From Paraconiothyrium sp. Pb-2020 (lineage: Eukaryota; Ascomycota; Dothideomycetes; Pleosporales; Didymosphaeriaceae), in assembly GCA_022419385.1 (NCBI GenBank), contig JAJUBI010000003.1, positions 2,790,001 through 2,854,000 on the forward strand: DNA of 64,000 nucleotides, written 5' to 3'. Of this stretch, positions 11,401 through 23,163 are shown piece by piece. Under the pieces are notes generated by a model that saw only the letters and a list, made by a program, of their open reading frames with translations, did no database searches and had not been told where the DNA came from. A program made the translations under genes and the position numbers. Every line of letters starts with the position of its first letter. Position 1 is the first letter of the stretch.

Positions 11401-11748
11401 TGACTGAGACGCGTCTTGTGCCGTTCGGGGAGTCGACGGGCTGGCCTGATTGCGGTGCGAAGAAGTCCGGGGCGGAGGCATGGGCGCGCCGGCGGTGGTG
11501 ACGGCGGCGGTCGCCATGTGGGGAGATGGTTGCAAGGAGGATGTTGCGGGTTGGGCGCGTGGGGTGTTTAGGGTCGAGCCTGCTGCAGATTGCGGAGAGT
11601 TGTGAGCCTGGGGTGTTGTGGGTGCGATGATCCCATTTCGCGAGGGCCTCCTCGAGTCTTGCGACACTGGCGGCTGGGAAGCGTAATACGGCTGTGAATG
11701 CGGCGATTGTGACTGCGGCGGGTAGGGTCGGTTTGCGATTGCAGACAT
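8418..11748 (-). CDS. KIN4-type serine/threonine protein kinase
   Basis: AMPK/Snf1-branch kinase most like yeast Kin4/Frk1; Kin4 restrains mitotic exit in the spindle position checkpoint. Three exons, complement(8418..9976, 10030..10324, 10372..11748), with introns of 53 and 47 nt, give 1076 residues. A disordered Ser/Pro/Gln N-terminus (1-234) precedes the kinase domain (~235-545). Visible in it are the P-loop LGEGEFGKV (244-252), ATP-anchoring Lys267 (VAIK), HRDLKLEN with catalytic Asp362, DFG Asp380, activation-loop TSCGSPCYAAPE with Thr427, and [22 protein letters not shown]. About 31 residues are inserted between DFG and the T-loop relative to yeast Kin4 as I know it. The long C-terminus is disordered and Ser-rich, with a basic RRSASV-like site and a final MDFFRRMGRQRG. 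Checkpoint function in this fungus is inference. Confidence 0.9.
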
Positions 11749-13464
11749 GGATAAGGGGGAAGCGGCGTGTCGTGCCTGCTGTTGCGGCGACGATGGCTAA
11801 CCAATGGGGCTAGCAATTCTTTCAGGAACCGACACAACGGCGCGGCAGCGTCGCAGAGGAAGCGTGTCGACGCAGGCCAGGCGGGCGGCAGCGCGAGACG
11901 GAGCTGCTTCACGGTGCTGCGCGCGGTGACGGGCAGCGGGCAGCGGACGGGCGAGGGAACTGGCGGCGGCTGCGCGCAGGCGAGAGAGGAGCCCGGGCAC
12001 GGCGCGTCGTGGTTGGGGACTGCGTCTGGCGTGCCTTCACATGCACTTGGTCGGATGGCGGATGCGATAGCGAGCAGGCTGGTGCCTCAGGCTGCGGGCT
12101 ACGCGGGCGGCGTGCAACGAATGGCAGGGCGCCGAGTCCAACGTTGGCGGCGGCGGCGGCGACGACGTTTGTCGACTCGAAGGTCTTGGGATAGCGAGCT
12201 GCTGAGGTCGGACACGGCAGTGGTGAAGGAAGCAGGCGCGGCTGAGAGGCCCTCTCTAATCTCGGTTCTTCAAAAGGAGAGCACCGGCATTACACAGGGC
12301 CCGAGGACAACACAAGACAGGATGTATTCAACAACAGTCCAGCGCGTCGCACTGCGACAGGCTGGGGCGTCCCTGGGCGCTCCGAGCAGCCGCAGGCCAC
12401 GTTCCTGGGCGAGCATCTCTGCATCTTGATGCCCGCTGTGCGCATGCATCTGCCATGCTCTCACCACTCCTCCTGCTCTCCAGTCCTGTCTGCAGTGTCT
12501 CCCTTTTGGGGACGCAGCAGGGGTGGCCGTGTTTCAAGTCGACGCGCCGGGATAGGAACGGGATGGCGCAAATTGCTGTGCCATGCGTTCATCACCCGTC
12601 GCGCAGACGTGCACCGAGCTCCGTCGACATTGCTACCCAGTCATCGTGGCCATCACGGCGTCACACAGCGCAGCAAGATGGCCTCGTAACTCAAGTATTT
12701 GATGCGCCAGTTGCTACAACTAGAGCCGGACCCGGACCCGGAGCGGACTCACCGCCATTGCGCCTGCACAGCAGTTCCTGGGACAACCAACACCTCCAAG
12801 ACGCGTCGCCATGTAAACAACGCCATCTCTCGCCGCCGCCGTTGGGCGATGACGTGGAAAGCTCCCTGCCCTATCCCACACCAGGGAGCCGTCAACAACG
12901 ACGCGTTCTGCGCTCGCGCTGTAAACACCCCTCCACCGTCCACGGCTCTCCGTCTGCAAGGGCCCCGCCCTGCGTCTGCTTCCGCGCCGCCAAGCAACGC
13001 CGGTGAACGCCCACAGCCGATGACTCGCATCTCGTTCTTCTCCTTGCGATCGAGGCCCAGAATCTGCAGAACGTCGTCTTTCTCGTCGCAGGCACGGGAT
13101 ACAATGTCTTTCCGCGAGTAGGTTCTTGCTCTTCGAAGCCAGCGTTGGGCAAGTGGATTCGGAAATTAACTAGGGCGGCTAGTGAAGGTGCATGCGAGTG
13201 AGACCCTCGACGGCCGGTTCCACTTTCCCGCGCGACTGCTTAGCGCCTGTCTAGCTTTAGCGCCATCGTCCATCGTGAGTTCATTGCGAGCATCTTTCTC
13301 AAGGATACGGCAGCTGGATAAAAAGGTCTGAGATGTGCTTGACGTCATTTAATCTGTATTGCATTGAAGCCCCTTTAGCATCGAAGAGAGAGTCCTCCTT
13401 CGTCTGCCCCCCGGCGTTGCTATCATGCCTGTTGCCGCGCTATCCCGGCACAAACAATGTTTAT
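11749..13464. other. long GC-rich intergenic/leader region upstream of the kinase gene
   Basis: About 1.7 kb between the kinase start and the stop of the AIF-like gene. It is GC-rich, with a short GCG-type triplet run near 12145-12165. Several overlapping frames exist but none shows a recognisable domain or consistent splice structure. It probably holds the kinase promoter and leader and the AIF 3' end. Confidence 0.45.
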
Positions 13465-15361
13465 CTAGATCTTGATCTCGGACGGGATACCGATCTCAAG
13501 GATATCGACACCCTTCTGAAGCTCGCCCTTCTTAGGCATCTTGCCCCTTCGCATCAGCTCTGCAGCTTGGGTCATGTATGGATCTTTGCCCATCGAAGAG
13601 ACAGCAACGACTTCTTCCCCTTTGGTATAGTAAGCCACAAACGCCGGTGCCTTTGTGTCTCCTGAGACGACTACGTCGTCATAGCCTCCTACGGTGTTTC
13701 CGCAGTACCGTAATTGGGAACCGAGAGCTGACCAGAACACGGGGATGAATGGCTTGGGTTTCGACCCGGGATTGTTGATGGTGTTCGCCACGGATCGGCC
13801 AGCGTTCTGTGCAACGTTCCAATGCTCAATGCGAATTGGAGTACCATTGCCGCCAGGTCCATGGTAAGGGTAGGTCGCGATATCACCGATGGCGAAGACG
13901 TGCTTCAGACCCTTGACCTCGAATGCCTCGTTGGTGGAGAGAGAACCGTCCTTCTCTAGCTGCACTGCCGAGTTGTTCTTCAAGTACTCTGTGGCAGGAG
14001 CGACACCCACTCCTTCGATCACAATGTCGGCTTCGAGCGTGGTACCATCTTTAAGCTGAACAGCCCCCACTTTTGATGAATCATTTTTCGAAGACGTAGC
14101 TTTATCGACACTGGCGCCCATCTTGAACTTGACACCATTCTTCTCGAGGAGACCTCGGAAAATTTCGCCGACCTTCTTGCCCATCACGCGCTCCATGGGA
14201 GCTACACGATTAGCAATGGCTTGTTCTTAGACGAGCCAAATGAACATACCTTCTTCCATGCCCACAATTGTAACGTCGTTCTTCATGCCGGCCAAACAAT
14301 TGCCGACTTCCATACCGATAAAAGAGCTTCCGACAACAACAATCTTCTTACCGTTATCGCCAACTGCCTTGACGATGTTTTGAGCATCAGGCAACGCTCG
14401 GAGGATGAATACGTTGCCCAGGTCTCCTTTAAGCCCTTCCAATGGCAACCATCGTGGCGTTCCTCCAGTTGCAAGCACCAGCTTTGTGTACTCGTACGTT
14501 TTTCCAGACTTAGTAGACACCTTTTTAGCGGAGAAGTCTACACTGATTACCTCATCCTCCACGATGTCGATCGACGCGTCTTTGTAGAAGTCCGGTTGTC
14601 TCCAGGCGGCTTTGGACAGATCTGCGAGCAATGCTTTGGACAACTTGGTACGATCGATGGGGCGGTAGCCCTCTTTTGATAGTACGGTAATGGCGCCTTT
14701 GTACCCCCCTCCACGCAGGCCTTCGATGGCGCCGAGAGTTCCGGAGCCACTGCACGCCAGAGTCAGTGCGTTTCATTATCACCGAAATGGCACGCCCTAC
14801 CCTCCAATGACCAACACCTTTTGGTTGTTCGCTACCGAGCATTTGAGGTTGAGGAATCTCCTGTTCGCTTTGATGATGTCCTCATCTGCCTTGACATAGA
14901 CAGCGCCGTCCTTTTCAAATACTTCATACTTGGCGAGTGGGTCAAGCGCAGGTGCGTCCTCCACATCCCCTGTGGAAACCTTGAAACAAGCTGTCGGGCG
15001 TTAAGTAGATCACTCAAGAGCCAATGCTGAGCTTACCGCCGTGCCATGGGCATGTCAGACGTCCTTCCGGTGTAAGAACACCTTTAGCTAGAGGTGCACC
15101 GTAATGCGTGCAGTTGGCGGAAGTGGCGTGGATCTTGTCCTCGATCTTGAGAATCAAAGCCTTGCCACCTTCGACACCTTCTATTTCTACCTCATGCTTG
15201 TCTCCGTTCTTCAAGTTCAGCGAAGAAAGTCCTCTGACCTTGAACTCTTGCGCCATAGCTCTTGTCGTTGTTGTGAAGGTAGCTGTTCTGGATTTAGGTC
15301 GTAGCCCGGTGTGGAGCCTGAAGGAGCTTTGGAAAGGTGAGAGGAAGCGTAGTGACTGCAT
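13465..15361 (-). CDS. Rieske-AIF-like FAD/NAD(P)H oxidoreductase
   Basis: Fusion of an N-terminal Rieske [2Fe-2S] domain and a pyridine-nucleotide-disulfide oxidoreductase domain, the architecture of AIFM3-like apoptosis-inducing factors. Four exons, complement(13465..14201, 14250..14749, 14801..14990, 15037..15361), with introns of 48, 51 and 46 nt, give 583 residues. The first ~35 residues are Arg/Ser/Thr-rich without acids, like a mitochondrial presequence. The Rieske ligands are CTHYG (Cys84, His86) and CPWHG (Cys104, His107). The FAD-binding GGGSGTLGAIEG lies about 170-181, the NAD-binding VVVGSSFIGMEVG follows, and the second FAD motif is HVFAIGDIATYP. The first exon junction splits the second Rieske motif. 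The electron donor and acceptor are not evident. A second ATG at residue 36 could give a cytosolic form. Confidence 0.92.
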
Positions 15362-15667
15362 GAAAGTGCATAAACAGGCTGCAGAGGGAGTGTACGACGT
15401 CTATAGCCTCTATTGTGAGCACCCCGCCTGCTGACAGCTGCATTTTTGAGTGGCCTGTAATTGGTCGCTGCCTGACGTCATCGAAACCCGTCCACTGACA
15501 ACGTCCGACGCGTGCTCGCCAATTGTCTCCGTATCCTTCCCGCTCCACCTTCACAGGCTCGCCTCACGTCAAGACTGCTTGCGAGCATCACACGTCGTTC
15601 GCTCAAGAGCTCGATATGGCGCGTCTATTTGGCTGGGCAATGTCTGGCAATGATGTACTACTGATAA

Positions 15668-16383
15668 ATACAAACACAACATCCGTCACCAAGCTTCCCA
15701 TTCCTCAAGACGATGGAACTTGCGCACACATACCCACTCACAGTTGTCCCCTGTAACCTTGCCGACGACATCCGGCGCTCCAGTAGACCCGTCGACAATA
15801 CTGCGAACACGACTGACAATTTCTCTTTTGATATTCCAGAACTAGTGCGCCGTACGAGCAGAGCTGAAGTGTCATACCTGCACGCCTCAGACTTGCTCCT
15901 TCTGCGACGAGACGGACACGGTCTGTTTATGTAAAACACTCCATATCAGAAGGAAGCGCGAAAGCGGCCACCTCTGCCATACGATCTGCTATCGGACGAA
16001 GGAATGATCTTTGCGAAAGCGCTGGAGCTGCCAGCTTCCGAATGGCAAGGTGAACGCTCTGTCAAGAGACTTGCGCTAGCCATTGAGGGAATACCGTCTA
16101 AGGTCTTCCCAACAGGAATGCAAAAGATGTGACGGAGTGGCTGGAAGCGAGACCAGAAGTGCACGTGCTTACACGTAAGGAACAAACACCGCGCGAAAGC
16201 TTAAGTATTTCACACGAGATATTCGAATCGCATAGCAACATCCAGAACGCTATCGTTAGTCGTCAACTCCAGGATTCAGTTTGGGAAAGCCGCGAGCTTC
16301 TGCATGATTATCGCAGGCTTCTTTTGAAGGACATGGCACGCCTGTCGCCGAAGCTAACGAAAGTAGCATGCACCGTGCAATAG
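15668..16383 (+). pseudogene. unresolved coding remnant with frame breaks
   Basis: One plus-strand frame is open from 15668 to a TAA at 15932-15934. It then continues in the same frame, with protein-like composition (KRPPLPYDLLSDEGMIFAKA, then PASEWQGERSVKRLALAIEG), to a TGA at 16130-16132. A second frame then runs to 16383 (DVTEWLEARPEVHVLTRKEQ onward). The pieces look like parts of one protein, but no intron of normal length joins them cleanly. One weak possibility is a GTGTCA donor near 15870 joined to the cag at about 15949-15951. An ATG frame at 15616 (MARLFGWAMSGND) could be its start. I do not recognise the family. It may be a decayed gene or a real gene with introns I cannot resolve. 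Confidence 0.3.
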
Positions 16384-16801
16384 CAGTCACAGGCACTGAA
16401 CATGACACACAACCAATTACTGAAGCAGAAACCTGCAAACACTGCACAACCACTATCTACGCATGTACCACGGTAAACTAAAGCAACGGAGTCCATAGTC
16501 CATAGTGCAAAACACACTGCTTGGAGAGTAACGTAGGCAATTGCGGCTTTTACCGACCCCTACCATGTTGCTCGGCTGTGTGTCCAAGAGTGGTTGGTGG
16601 GCAGAACATCCTTTCCAAATTTCGATTGGGCAATGCGGCCCCAATCTGAAGCCCGCGACCCTCAGCTGCCAACACCAAGAACTCAGCCCTCTACGATCTT
16701 GAATCCTACAAGTCAAACGTCACGGCAGTAGCAGTCCTCTTCCTTACGCGCCCCACTTCGAAGATTTGAAGGGGTCTCAATTCCTTTCTTGGCACGAGCT
16801 A

Positions 16802-17410
16802 ATGTCTGCAACTACCACCTCGCTCACACGACAGACGCGCACGGCGTCGCGAACCAGCAGTGCTAGCGTCGCGGTGTGTACTTGGGAGGGACACTGCCTG
16901 GGCGACTCATGCAGCAGCGAGGATGATTGCGACCGCGACTGGGTGTGCGCCAGCAAGACTTGCCAGACATGTTGCGTAACGGACAGTGAGCCTACGTTTT
17001 TCAGCACGTTCTCAACTTCCGGCCCCACGACATCATCGTCTGACTGGGTTATTTTTTCCTCCGCAACACCCTCACAAACCTCGTCTCCCACAAGTACAGC
17101 ATCATCCGGCGGTCTCGGCACAGGCGCAGCGGTAGGCATTGGTATAGGAGGAGCTGCGCTGCTCATTATATGTATGGTTGGCGGGTGGTGGGCCTTCATG
17201 CGGCGACGAAAAAACCACGAAGCATACGAACTTGGCGCTGTAGCTCCCTTGTCATACGACGATGACAGGAAGGAGCTGTATCACGCAACCGGACACACGC
17301 AGGAATTAGAGACCAGGCACCCGCCAGCGGAATTGCACGCTGTTGAACTGGTCGAGCTGCAAGGCAGCGATATCGGGAGGCAGAGAGACGAAGGAAAGAC
17401 TGCGACTTGA
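16802..17410 (+). CDS. Cys-rich single-pass membrane protein
   Basis: Predicted 202-residue type I-like membrane protein, not assigned to a named family. From the first ATG the order is a short Ser/Thr-rich N-terminus, a Cys-rich segment (CTWEGHCLGDSCSSEDDCD then VCASKTCQTCC, about residues 27-60), a Ser/Thr-rich stalk likely to be O-glycosylated, a Gly-rich transmembrane span (GAAVGIGIGGAALLIICMVG, about 114-137) followed by the stop-transfer RRRK, and an acidic cytoplasmic tail. The layout resembles fungal cell-wall sensor or Mid2/SKG6-type proteins, but no signal peptide is visible, so an upstream exon may be missing. The frame is open a little further upstream but offers no other ATG. Confidence 0.65.
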   Translation: MSATTTSLTRQTRTASRTSSASVAVCTWEGHCLGDSCSSEDDCDRDWVCASKTCQTCCVTDSEPTFFSTFSTSGPTTSSSDWVIFSSATPSQTSSPTSTASSGGLGTGAAVGIGIGGAALLIICMVGGWWAFMRRRKNHEAYELGAVAPLSYDDDRKELYHATGHTQELETRHPPAELHAVELVELQGSDIGRQRDEGKTAT

Positions 17411-19115
17411 AGAAGAGGTAGAAGAAACAATGCCTCGGATGTGGTTTGCTGGTGAACACATCATATGCCGATGATCGCATATCGCCCCGGTGTACGTTCG
17501 GCAATGTTGACGGTATTTGTTATGAACGTGGCGCACCTTCCCTCTGAATACCAGCAATATGGTCAAGAGGTAGCAGCTCAAAACAGATCCAGTGCACCTG
17601 ATGACATCCCGAGGTAAAGCCACGCACGTGGCATCGCCATAACCTTGCGGGTCGCGTGCGGAGTCCCTGGTAATGTCAATACGTTCCCCCGGTCTACGAC
17701 GGGGTCCCGTGTGATACTTGCTCTCGATGTCGAGTTTCCTAAGTTGCGCGGATGGCGGGACATCCATGGGTATAGCCCATCACCAGCTCTTCAGACGTAT
17801 GTCCGTCAACGGTTAATCATTACCATTTGCACAACGGTTTGTGCTGAATTCGAGTCTTTCCACGAGTGTCGTCTTCGTTGCCCACGGGTCGCTCCTTTTG
17901 TTCCGGGAAACTCTCCATACATGCAGCGGACCAGGAAAGATCATAGTCGCAGAAGCGAGAAGACGGGGATCGCGGAACGATGTTATAGCCCGCAATTTGC
18001 GCTAGTGGTGAAGGACTTCGTTCCGACATCCTGCCAATCGTTGAGCTCCCTCCTTCGGGAGCTCACTCGGGAGGTCCACTGCTCGTTGCAAGTACGAGGC
18101 TTGAGCTCGGAAAGCCTCATCGCGGGGTACAGTAGTGCACTATGTAGCCGCTAGAGTGCACTATTGCTTGGATCAGTGGACGATTTGATGCCAAACAGAA
18201 TCGGCATATTCTTGGATGTATATGGAGCATTGCGTTGCTTGTTGCGGAAGGCAGAGGCGGTCAGTGGTTGTCTTGGACACCCATGGAGGTGACAGTAAAG
18301 CTCCATTGCAGACCATTACGGTTCTGTTACGTCGAGCTCGAACTCCAGTGGCGGGGATCACCCCACATTGAGCCTTCCGTCATCGGCTGAGTAAGCTCCC
18401 TTCCCTCCCACGCCCCAAATGCGACTTCGCATCTACCAGCCTTCCGAGATGGAACCAATACAAAGTCAATATCCCTCCGAGGAGCCTCAATGGGATCATC
18501 ACTCTGCATGTAATTTCCATCTGCTCGTCCTGTGGATAACCGAGAAACGACTGGTGGAGCCACAGCAGCAACGTAACCTTGAGCCCACTTCTACCTGATC
18601 GTTTACGGAGCTATCTAACGCCGCTGCCACTCAACGTACCCTCATCGGTAAGCCATGCCGCTACATTTCTGCTCCTTTTCCCGGCCATTCAGAGCGAGCG
18701 GAACTGGGTGGCTGCGCCAATATGGTGTACAATCGTCCCGCATGTCCAAAGGCGATCTGGGTTGCACGCTACCACTACACCCCAGCGGGCAAGTGTTGGC
18801 AGTTGAGGCGTCCCAGCTTACTCGCTTATGCACCATGCACCCTCTACCTTGTCCATGTTCCTGGCCCGTCGTCATTTGGCTTTGTTGTTTATTGCGGGAA
18901 TCTTGGAGCTTTGCGCAAGCTCGTGCGCTGCCGGGGTGACTCAGTAGTACGAGCGCAGGTATATCTGGCTTTGGTCCCCCCATGACCGGTACTTGGTAAC
19001 TCTGTATATCTTTGAACTCAATTATACCAAGGCAGCCCTGACAGACATTCCAGGGCTCTCTGTTTCTGAAGCGATCCGTTGTTGGATTGTCAGAGAGCGC
19101 AAGCTCCGGGCCACC
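17411..19115. other. intergenic region upstream of the glucosidase
   Basis: About 1.7 kb. A frame at 17645-18154 is open but has no protein-like features, and I regard it as chance. A strong hairpin lies at 18042-18065. The remainder probably carries the glucosidase promoter. Confidence 0.45.
18042..18065. repeat. perfect 9-bp inverted repeat (hairpin)
   Basis: The arms TGAGCTCCC (18042-18050) and GGGAGCTCA (18057-18065) are exact reverse complements around a 6-nt loop. It is not next to a gene end that I can define, so its role is unknown. Confidence 0.6.
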
Positions 19116-22100
19116 ATGGCTCTCTCAAGCTTCTTCAAATTGTCCTTGTCGTTATTCACCCTTCAAGCGTTGGCACTTGCACAACAGTCGGTCAATTCAG
19201 CGGATGGAGCTGGGCCATCTGCGCGTCCGCGACGTTCACCGACAGTCAACACTGTAACAATTGGCGGTTCGCCAACAACCTTTCGCGATGTCTTCACGAT
19301 GCCTGCCTCAGTTGACGTCGGAGCGGACCTCTTGCCTAACGTCAATGATCCGGCAGCTATCGACGCTCAGACCGTTTGCCCGGGATACAAGGCATCGCAA
19401 GTCAAAGAGAGTGACAAGGGCTTGACCGCCATACTTACGCTTGCCGGTGCACCCTGTAATGTGTATGGAAACGATGTTGAAATTTTGAATCTAAATGTCG
19501 AATATCAGAGTGCCAACCGCCTTGCCATCAACATCAGCCCTGCGAACATTGTCAGTATCCGACCTGTCTCCTTTTGAAACACATGAGCGGATCTAACTTG
19601 CGGAGGACGCATCGAATTCCTCTTGGTATACTGTCCCAGAAGAGTTGATCCCTAGACCGAAAATAGATTCAACTGCGGGAGATATTGACCTCGAATTTGA
19701 TTGTAAGATCCTTAATGTCGCTTTGAGAAAATAGGACTGACATGCGAAGGGGACGATGAACCTTCATTCTGGTTCAGTGTTACAAGGCACTCTACTGGTG
19801 ATGTGATCTTCTCATCCGAGAACACTAGATTAGTCTACGAAGACCAGTTCATCGAATTCGTCTCTCATCTTCCTGAAGACTATCACCGTACGTGGCACTG
19901 TTATACATGCCCAAGCAAGCAAGCAGTCGCCCAGTAGTTTACGCTAAAAACAACACCTCATTTTTTTCCGACTTTAGATCTTCGGAGTACATGAATGTCG
20001 TCTTGCTGACTTGACACTACTAGTGTACGGCCTTGGCGAACGCATTCATGATTTTCAACTGAATCGCAACTTGAGCGCGACTATCTATGCTGCAGACGCC
20101 GGCGATCCAATCGATGGCAATATTTACGGCAGCCAGCCGTTCTATCTCGAGACAAGATATTTCGAAACAGACAAAGAAGGGCAGAGAAAGCTAGTCAGGA
20201 AGACTGAACTCGATGAGCGCGGTCTTGCCTCCAGGCATCAGTATCCGAACGGCGGCTACCCGACCAATGGTTCGACTGGCGGCGCCAGCGGTGGATCTAC
20301 ATATGAGTCTCAATCTCACGGTGTGTATCTCAGAAATCTTCACGGACAGGAACCGAAATTGTCCAGCGACCGGATCACATGGCGCACTATTGGAGGTAGC
20401 ATTGATTTGTTCTTCTATGACGGTCCAACGCAGCCAGAGGTCACAAAGCAATATCTCAAATCCTTGGATGCCCTTCCCGCTCTACAACAATACTGGGCTT
20501 TCGGTTATCATCAATGTCGTTGGGGCTACCACAACTGGACTGAATTGCGCGAGATTGTTGACACCTTCAAAGCATTCGACATCCCATTGGAGACAATTTG
20601 GACGGATATTGACTACATGGATCAATATCGCGACTTCACTCTAGACCCAATTTCATTTCCACAATCCGGGGCGAAGGAGTTCTTTGGTTATATTCACAGC
20701 AAGAACCAGCACTTCATTCCAATCGTAGACTCAGCAATCTACATCCCGAATCCTCGGAATGCGTCCGACGCATATGACACGTACACTCGCGGAAACGATT
20801 CAGGTTCTTTCATAGCCAACCCAGACGGAAGTCAATACGTAAGTGACATGAAGAAACGTCGATAATTCTGCCACTGATTCCATTGTTAGATCGGCGCTGT
20901 TTGGCCAGGTTATACGGTTTTCCCGGACTGGCTCTCTGCCAACGGGCAAGCATGGTGGGTGAAGGAGCTTGTTGAGTGGTACAAGGAAGTTCCATTCTCG
21001 GGCATCTGGATCGACATGTCTGAAGTATCCTCTTTTTGCGTTGGGTCTTGCGGCACTGGGAACGTCAGCTTGAATCCCGTTCACCCGCCGTTCAGTCTTC
21101 CGGGAGAAGTCGGAAACCGTATATATGACTTCCCAGAAGGCTTTAATGTTACAAACGCCACTGAAGCCGCTTCGGCAAGTTCGGCAAGCAGCTCACAAGC
21201 CTCACAAATCAGTGCGACAGCTGTACCGCCACCAAGCACTACTAGCTATCTTAAGTCTACTCCGACGCCTGGAGCAAGGAATGTCAATCATCCCCCATAC
21301 GTGATCAACAACATCCAAGGGGATTTATCCGTCCATGCCGTTAGCCCGAATGCGACGCATGCCAACGGCATACAAGAATACGATGTCCACAACGTCTTTG
21401 GGTGAGCGCAGATTTTCGAGCAGTATACAGCTTGCATAGCTGACTTTAGCATAGGCACCAGATCCTCAACGCAACATATGAAGGCCTCCTCTCAGTCTTC
21501 CCTGGTAAACGGCCATTCATCATTGGAAGATCAACGGCTACCGGCTCTGGCAAATGGGCCGGCCACTGGGGTGGAGACAACGCATCGAAATGGTATTACA
21601 TGTACTTCTCCATCTCGCAAGCGCTCTCCTTCTCCCTTTACGGCATCCCCATGTTCGGTGTTGATACTTGGTAAGGGTTGCCTTTGATATGACATGAGCA
21701 TCTTCACTGACCTTAGCAGCGGCTTCAATGGCAATACCGACTACGAACTTTGCTCACGCTGGATGCAACTTTCGGCTTTCTTTCCCTTCTATCGCAATCA
21801 CAATACTCTGTCTGCCCTATCTCAGGAGCCGTTTCGTTGGGCTAGCGTGGCCTCTGCCTCAAAGACCGCCATGAATATCCGCTACTCCCTCTTGCCATAC
21901 ATCTACACATTATTCTACGAAGCCCATACCACTGGGTCGACTGTCATGCGTGCTCTGGCGTGGGAATTTCCGAACGAGCCGCAGCTCGCAGATGTAGGCA
22001 CTCAGTTCTTGCTTGGGCCCAACATCCTCGTCACGCCGGTTTTGGAACCTCAAGTTGAGACCGTCAACGGTGTCTTCCCTGGCGTCGTTGATGGAACGAC

Positions 22101-22611
22101 TTGGTATGACTGGTATACTGGAGAGAAGGTAAATGCGCAGGCCGGTATGAATACTTCCATTGCTTCACCATTGGGCCACATACCAGTCCATCTTCGTGGC
22201 GGATCAGTCACACCAATCCAGGAGCCAGGGTACACGACCACAGAATCACGCGCTAACCCTTGGGGTCTGATCGTGGCGCTTAGCGACGGTGGAAAAGCGT
22301 CAGGCTGCCTCTACGTAGACGATGGTGAGTCAATCGAACAAGAGGCGACGCTAGAAGTAGCGTTCATTGCGGAGGATGGAGAGTTGAAGGTTGAGGTTAA
22401 GGGCGAGTATAACGATACTAACGCGCTGAGCAACGTCACCATCCTCGGAGTCTTTGCCGGTATTGGTGACGTAGAGCTCAACGGAAAGGCTTTGGACGGA
22501 GGAAATGTGGCTTACGACGAGGCGACAGGTGTGCTGAAGCTCAGCAATCTGATTGAGCTTACGGAGGGGGGAGCGTGGCAGGGAGCGTGGTCGTTGAGCT
22601 GGGGGAAGTAG
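19116..22611 (+). CDS. secreted GH31 alpha-glucosidase
   Basis: Glycoside hydrolase family 31 enzyme that releases glucose from the non-reducing end of alpha-linked glucans, probably extracellular. Start ATG 19116 has an ideal context (GCCACCATGG) and opens a signal peptide (MALSSFFKLSLSLFTLQALA). Seven exons (19116..19550, 19606..19702, 19750..19887, 20024..20838, 20890..21401, 21455..21670, 21720..22611) with introns of 47-136 nt give about 1034 residues. Landmarks are the N-terminal GH31 region (HLYGLGERIHDF), nucleophile Asp537 in GIWIDMSE, acid/base Asp707 in GRSTATGSGKWAGHWGGDN, and GVDTCGFNG. A Ser/Ala/Pro-rich insert (EAASASSASSSQAS) lies between the two catalytic residues. The first intron uses a weak GTCAGT donor. 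Substrate preference cannot be read from the sequence. Confidence 0.93.
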
Positions 22612-23163
22612 AATTTTCTGGTTCTTGGACAAAGCGCGGACGATGGTATTTACAGTGGCAGATTTCCCCCCCTCTTCTCCGTGCCAACTACCAGTAAATT
22701 TGGGTTACATATCTTCCATCCACCTCTTGTTCTGCATAAGCCACAAGGACTCTGGAGAAGTTTAGGTTCCAATTGTCATATGCAAGTGATGGATGCCTGC
22801 ATTATACTTACCGAGTGACAGAAGTGGACGGATAGGGAAATCTGTGTGAAAGGTAACGTTAGGGCTAGGTGAACGGGGACTTGCGGCCAATTTCATTCCC
22901 TGTATCAGATTTGCTTCTAGTCGAAGGTTAGCTCATCTTATGATAATCAGATCATTTATTGCCGATTGATATGACCTGTTCATTCCAACAACGCATGCTA
23001 TGAGTTACAGTTGCAAAGGTACATTCCTCCATGGATAGGCAGTTGGTAGATCTGCTCAGGCCTTGCATCCTCTGACTAGCACCCAATCTTTGCAATACCA
23101 GCTCACTACTCTCGTCATGCTTGTCACACCGTCCGACACACGTATTTTCTCTTTATTTTGCTC
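22612..23163. other. intergenic
   Basis: About 550 bases after the glucosidase stop, moderately AT-rich. It may include the lost 5' end of the GST pseudogene. No intact gene is seen. Confidence 0.45.

Noticed and set aside
11767..12429. 220-codon plus-strand frame
   Set aside because: Arg/Gly/Ala-rich composition is typical of GC-rich non-coding DNA; it has no domain and overlaps frames on the other strand.
12455..13006. 183-codon plus-strand frame
   Set aside because: Low-complexity Pro/Ser/Arg sequence, overlapped by several equally long frames on both strands.
17645..18154. 169-codon plus-strand frame as a gene
   Set aside because: No homologous feeling, no signal or domain, and it contains the 18042 hairpin; likely chance.
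19735..19749. Frameshift in the GH31 gene at the second intron
   Set aside because: A first reading suggested a stop after the junction, but using the acceptor at 19749 gives a Trp codon across the splice and the correct frame, so the gene is intact.
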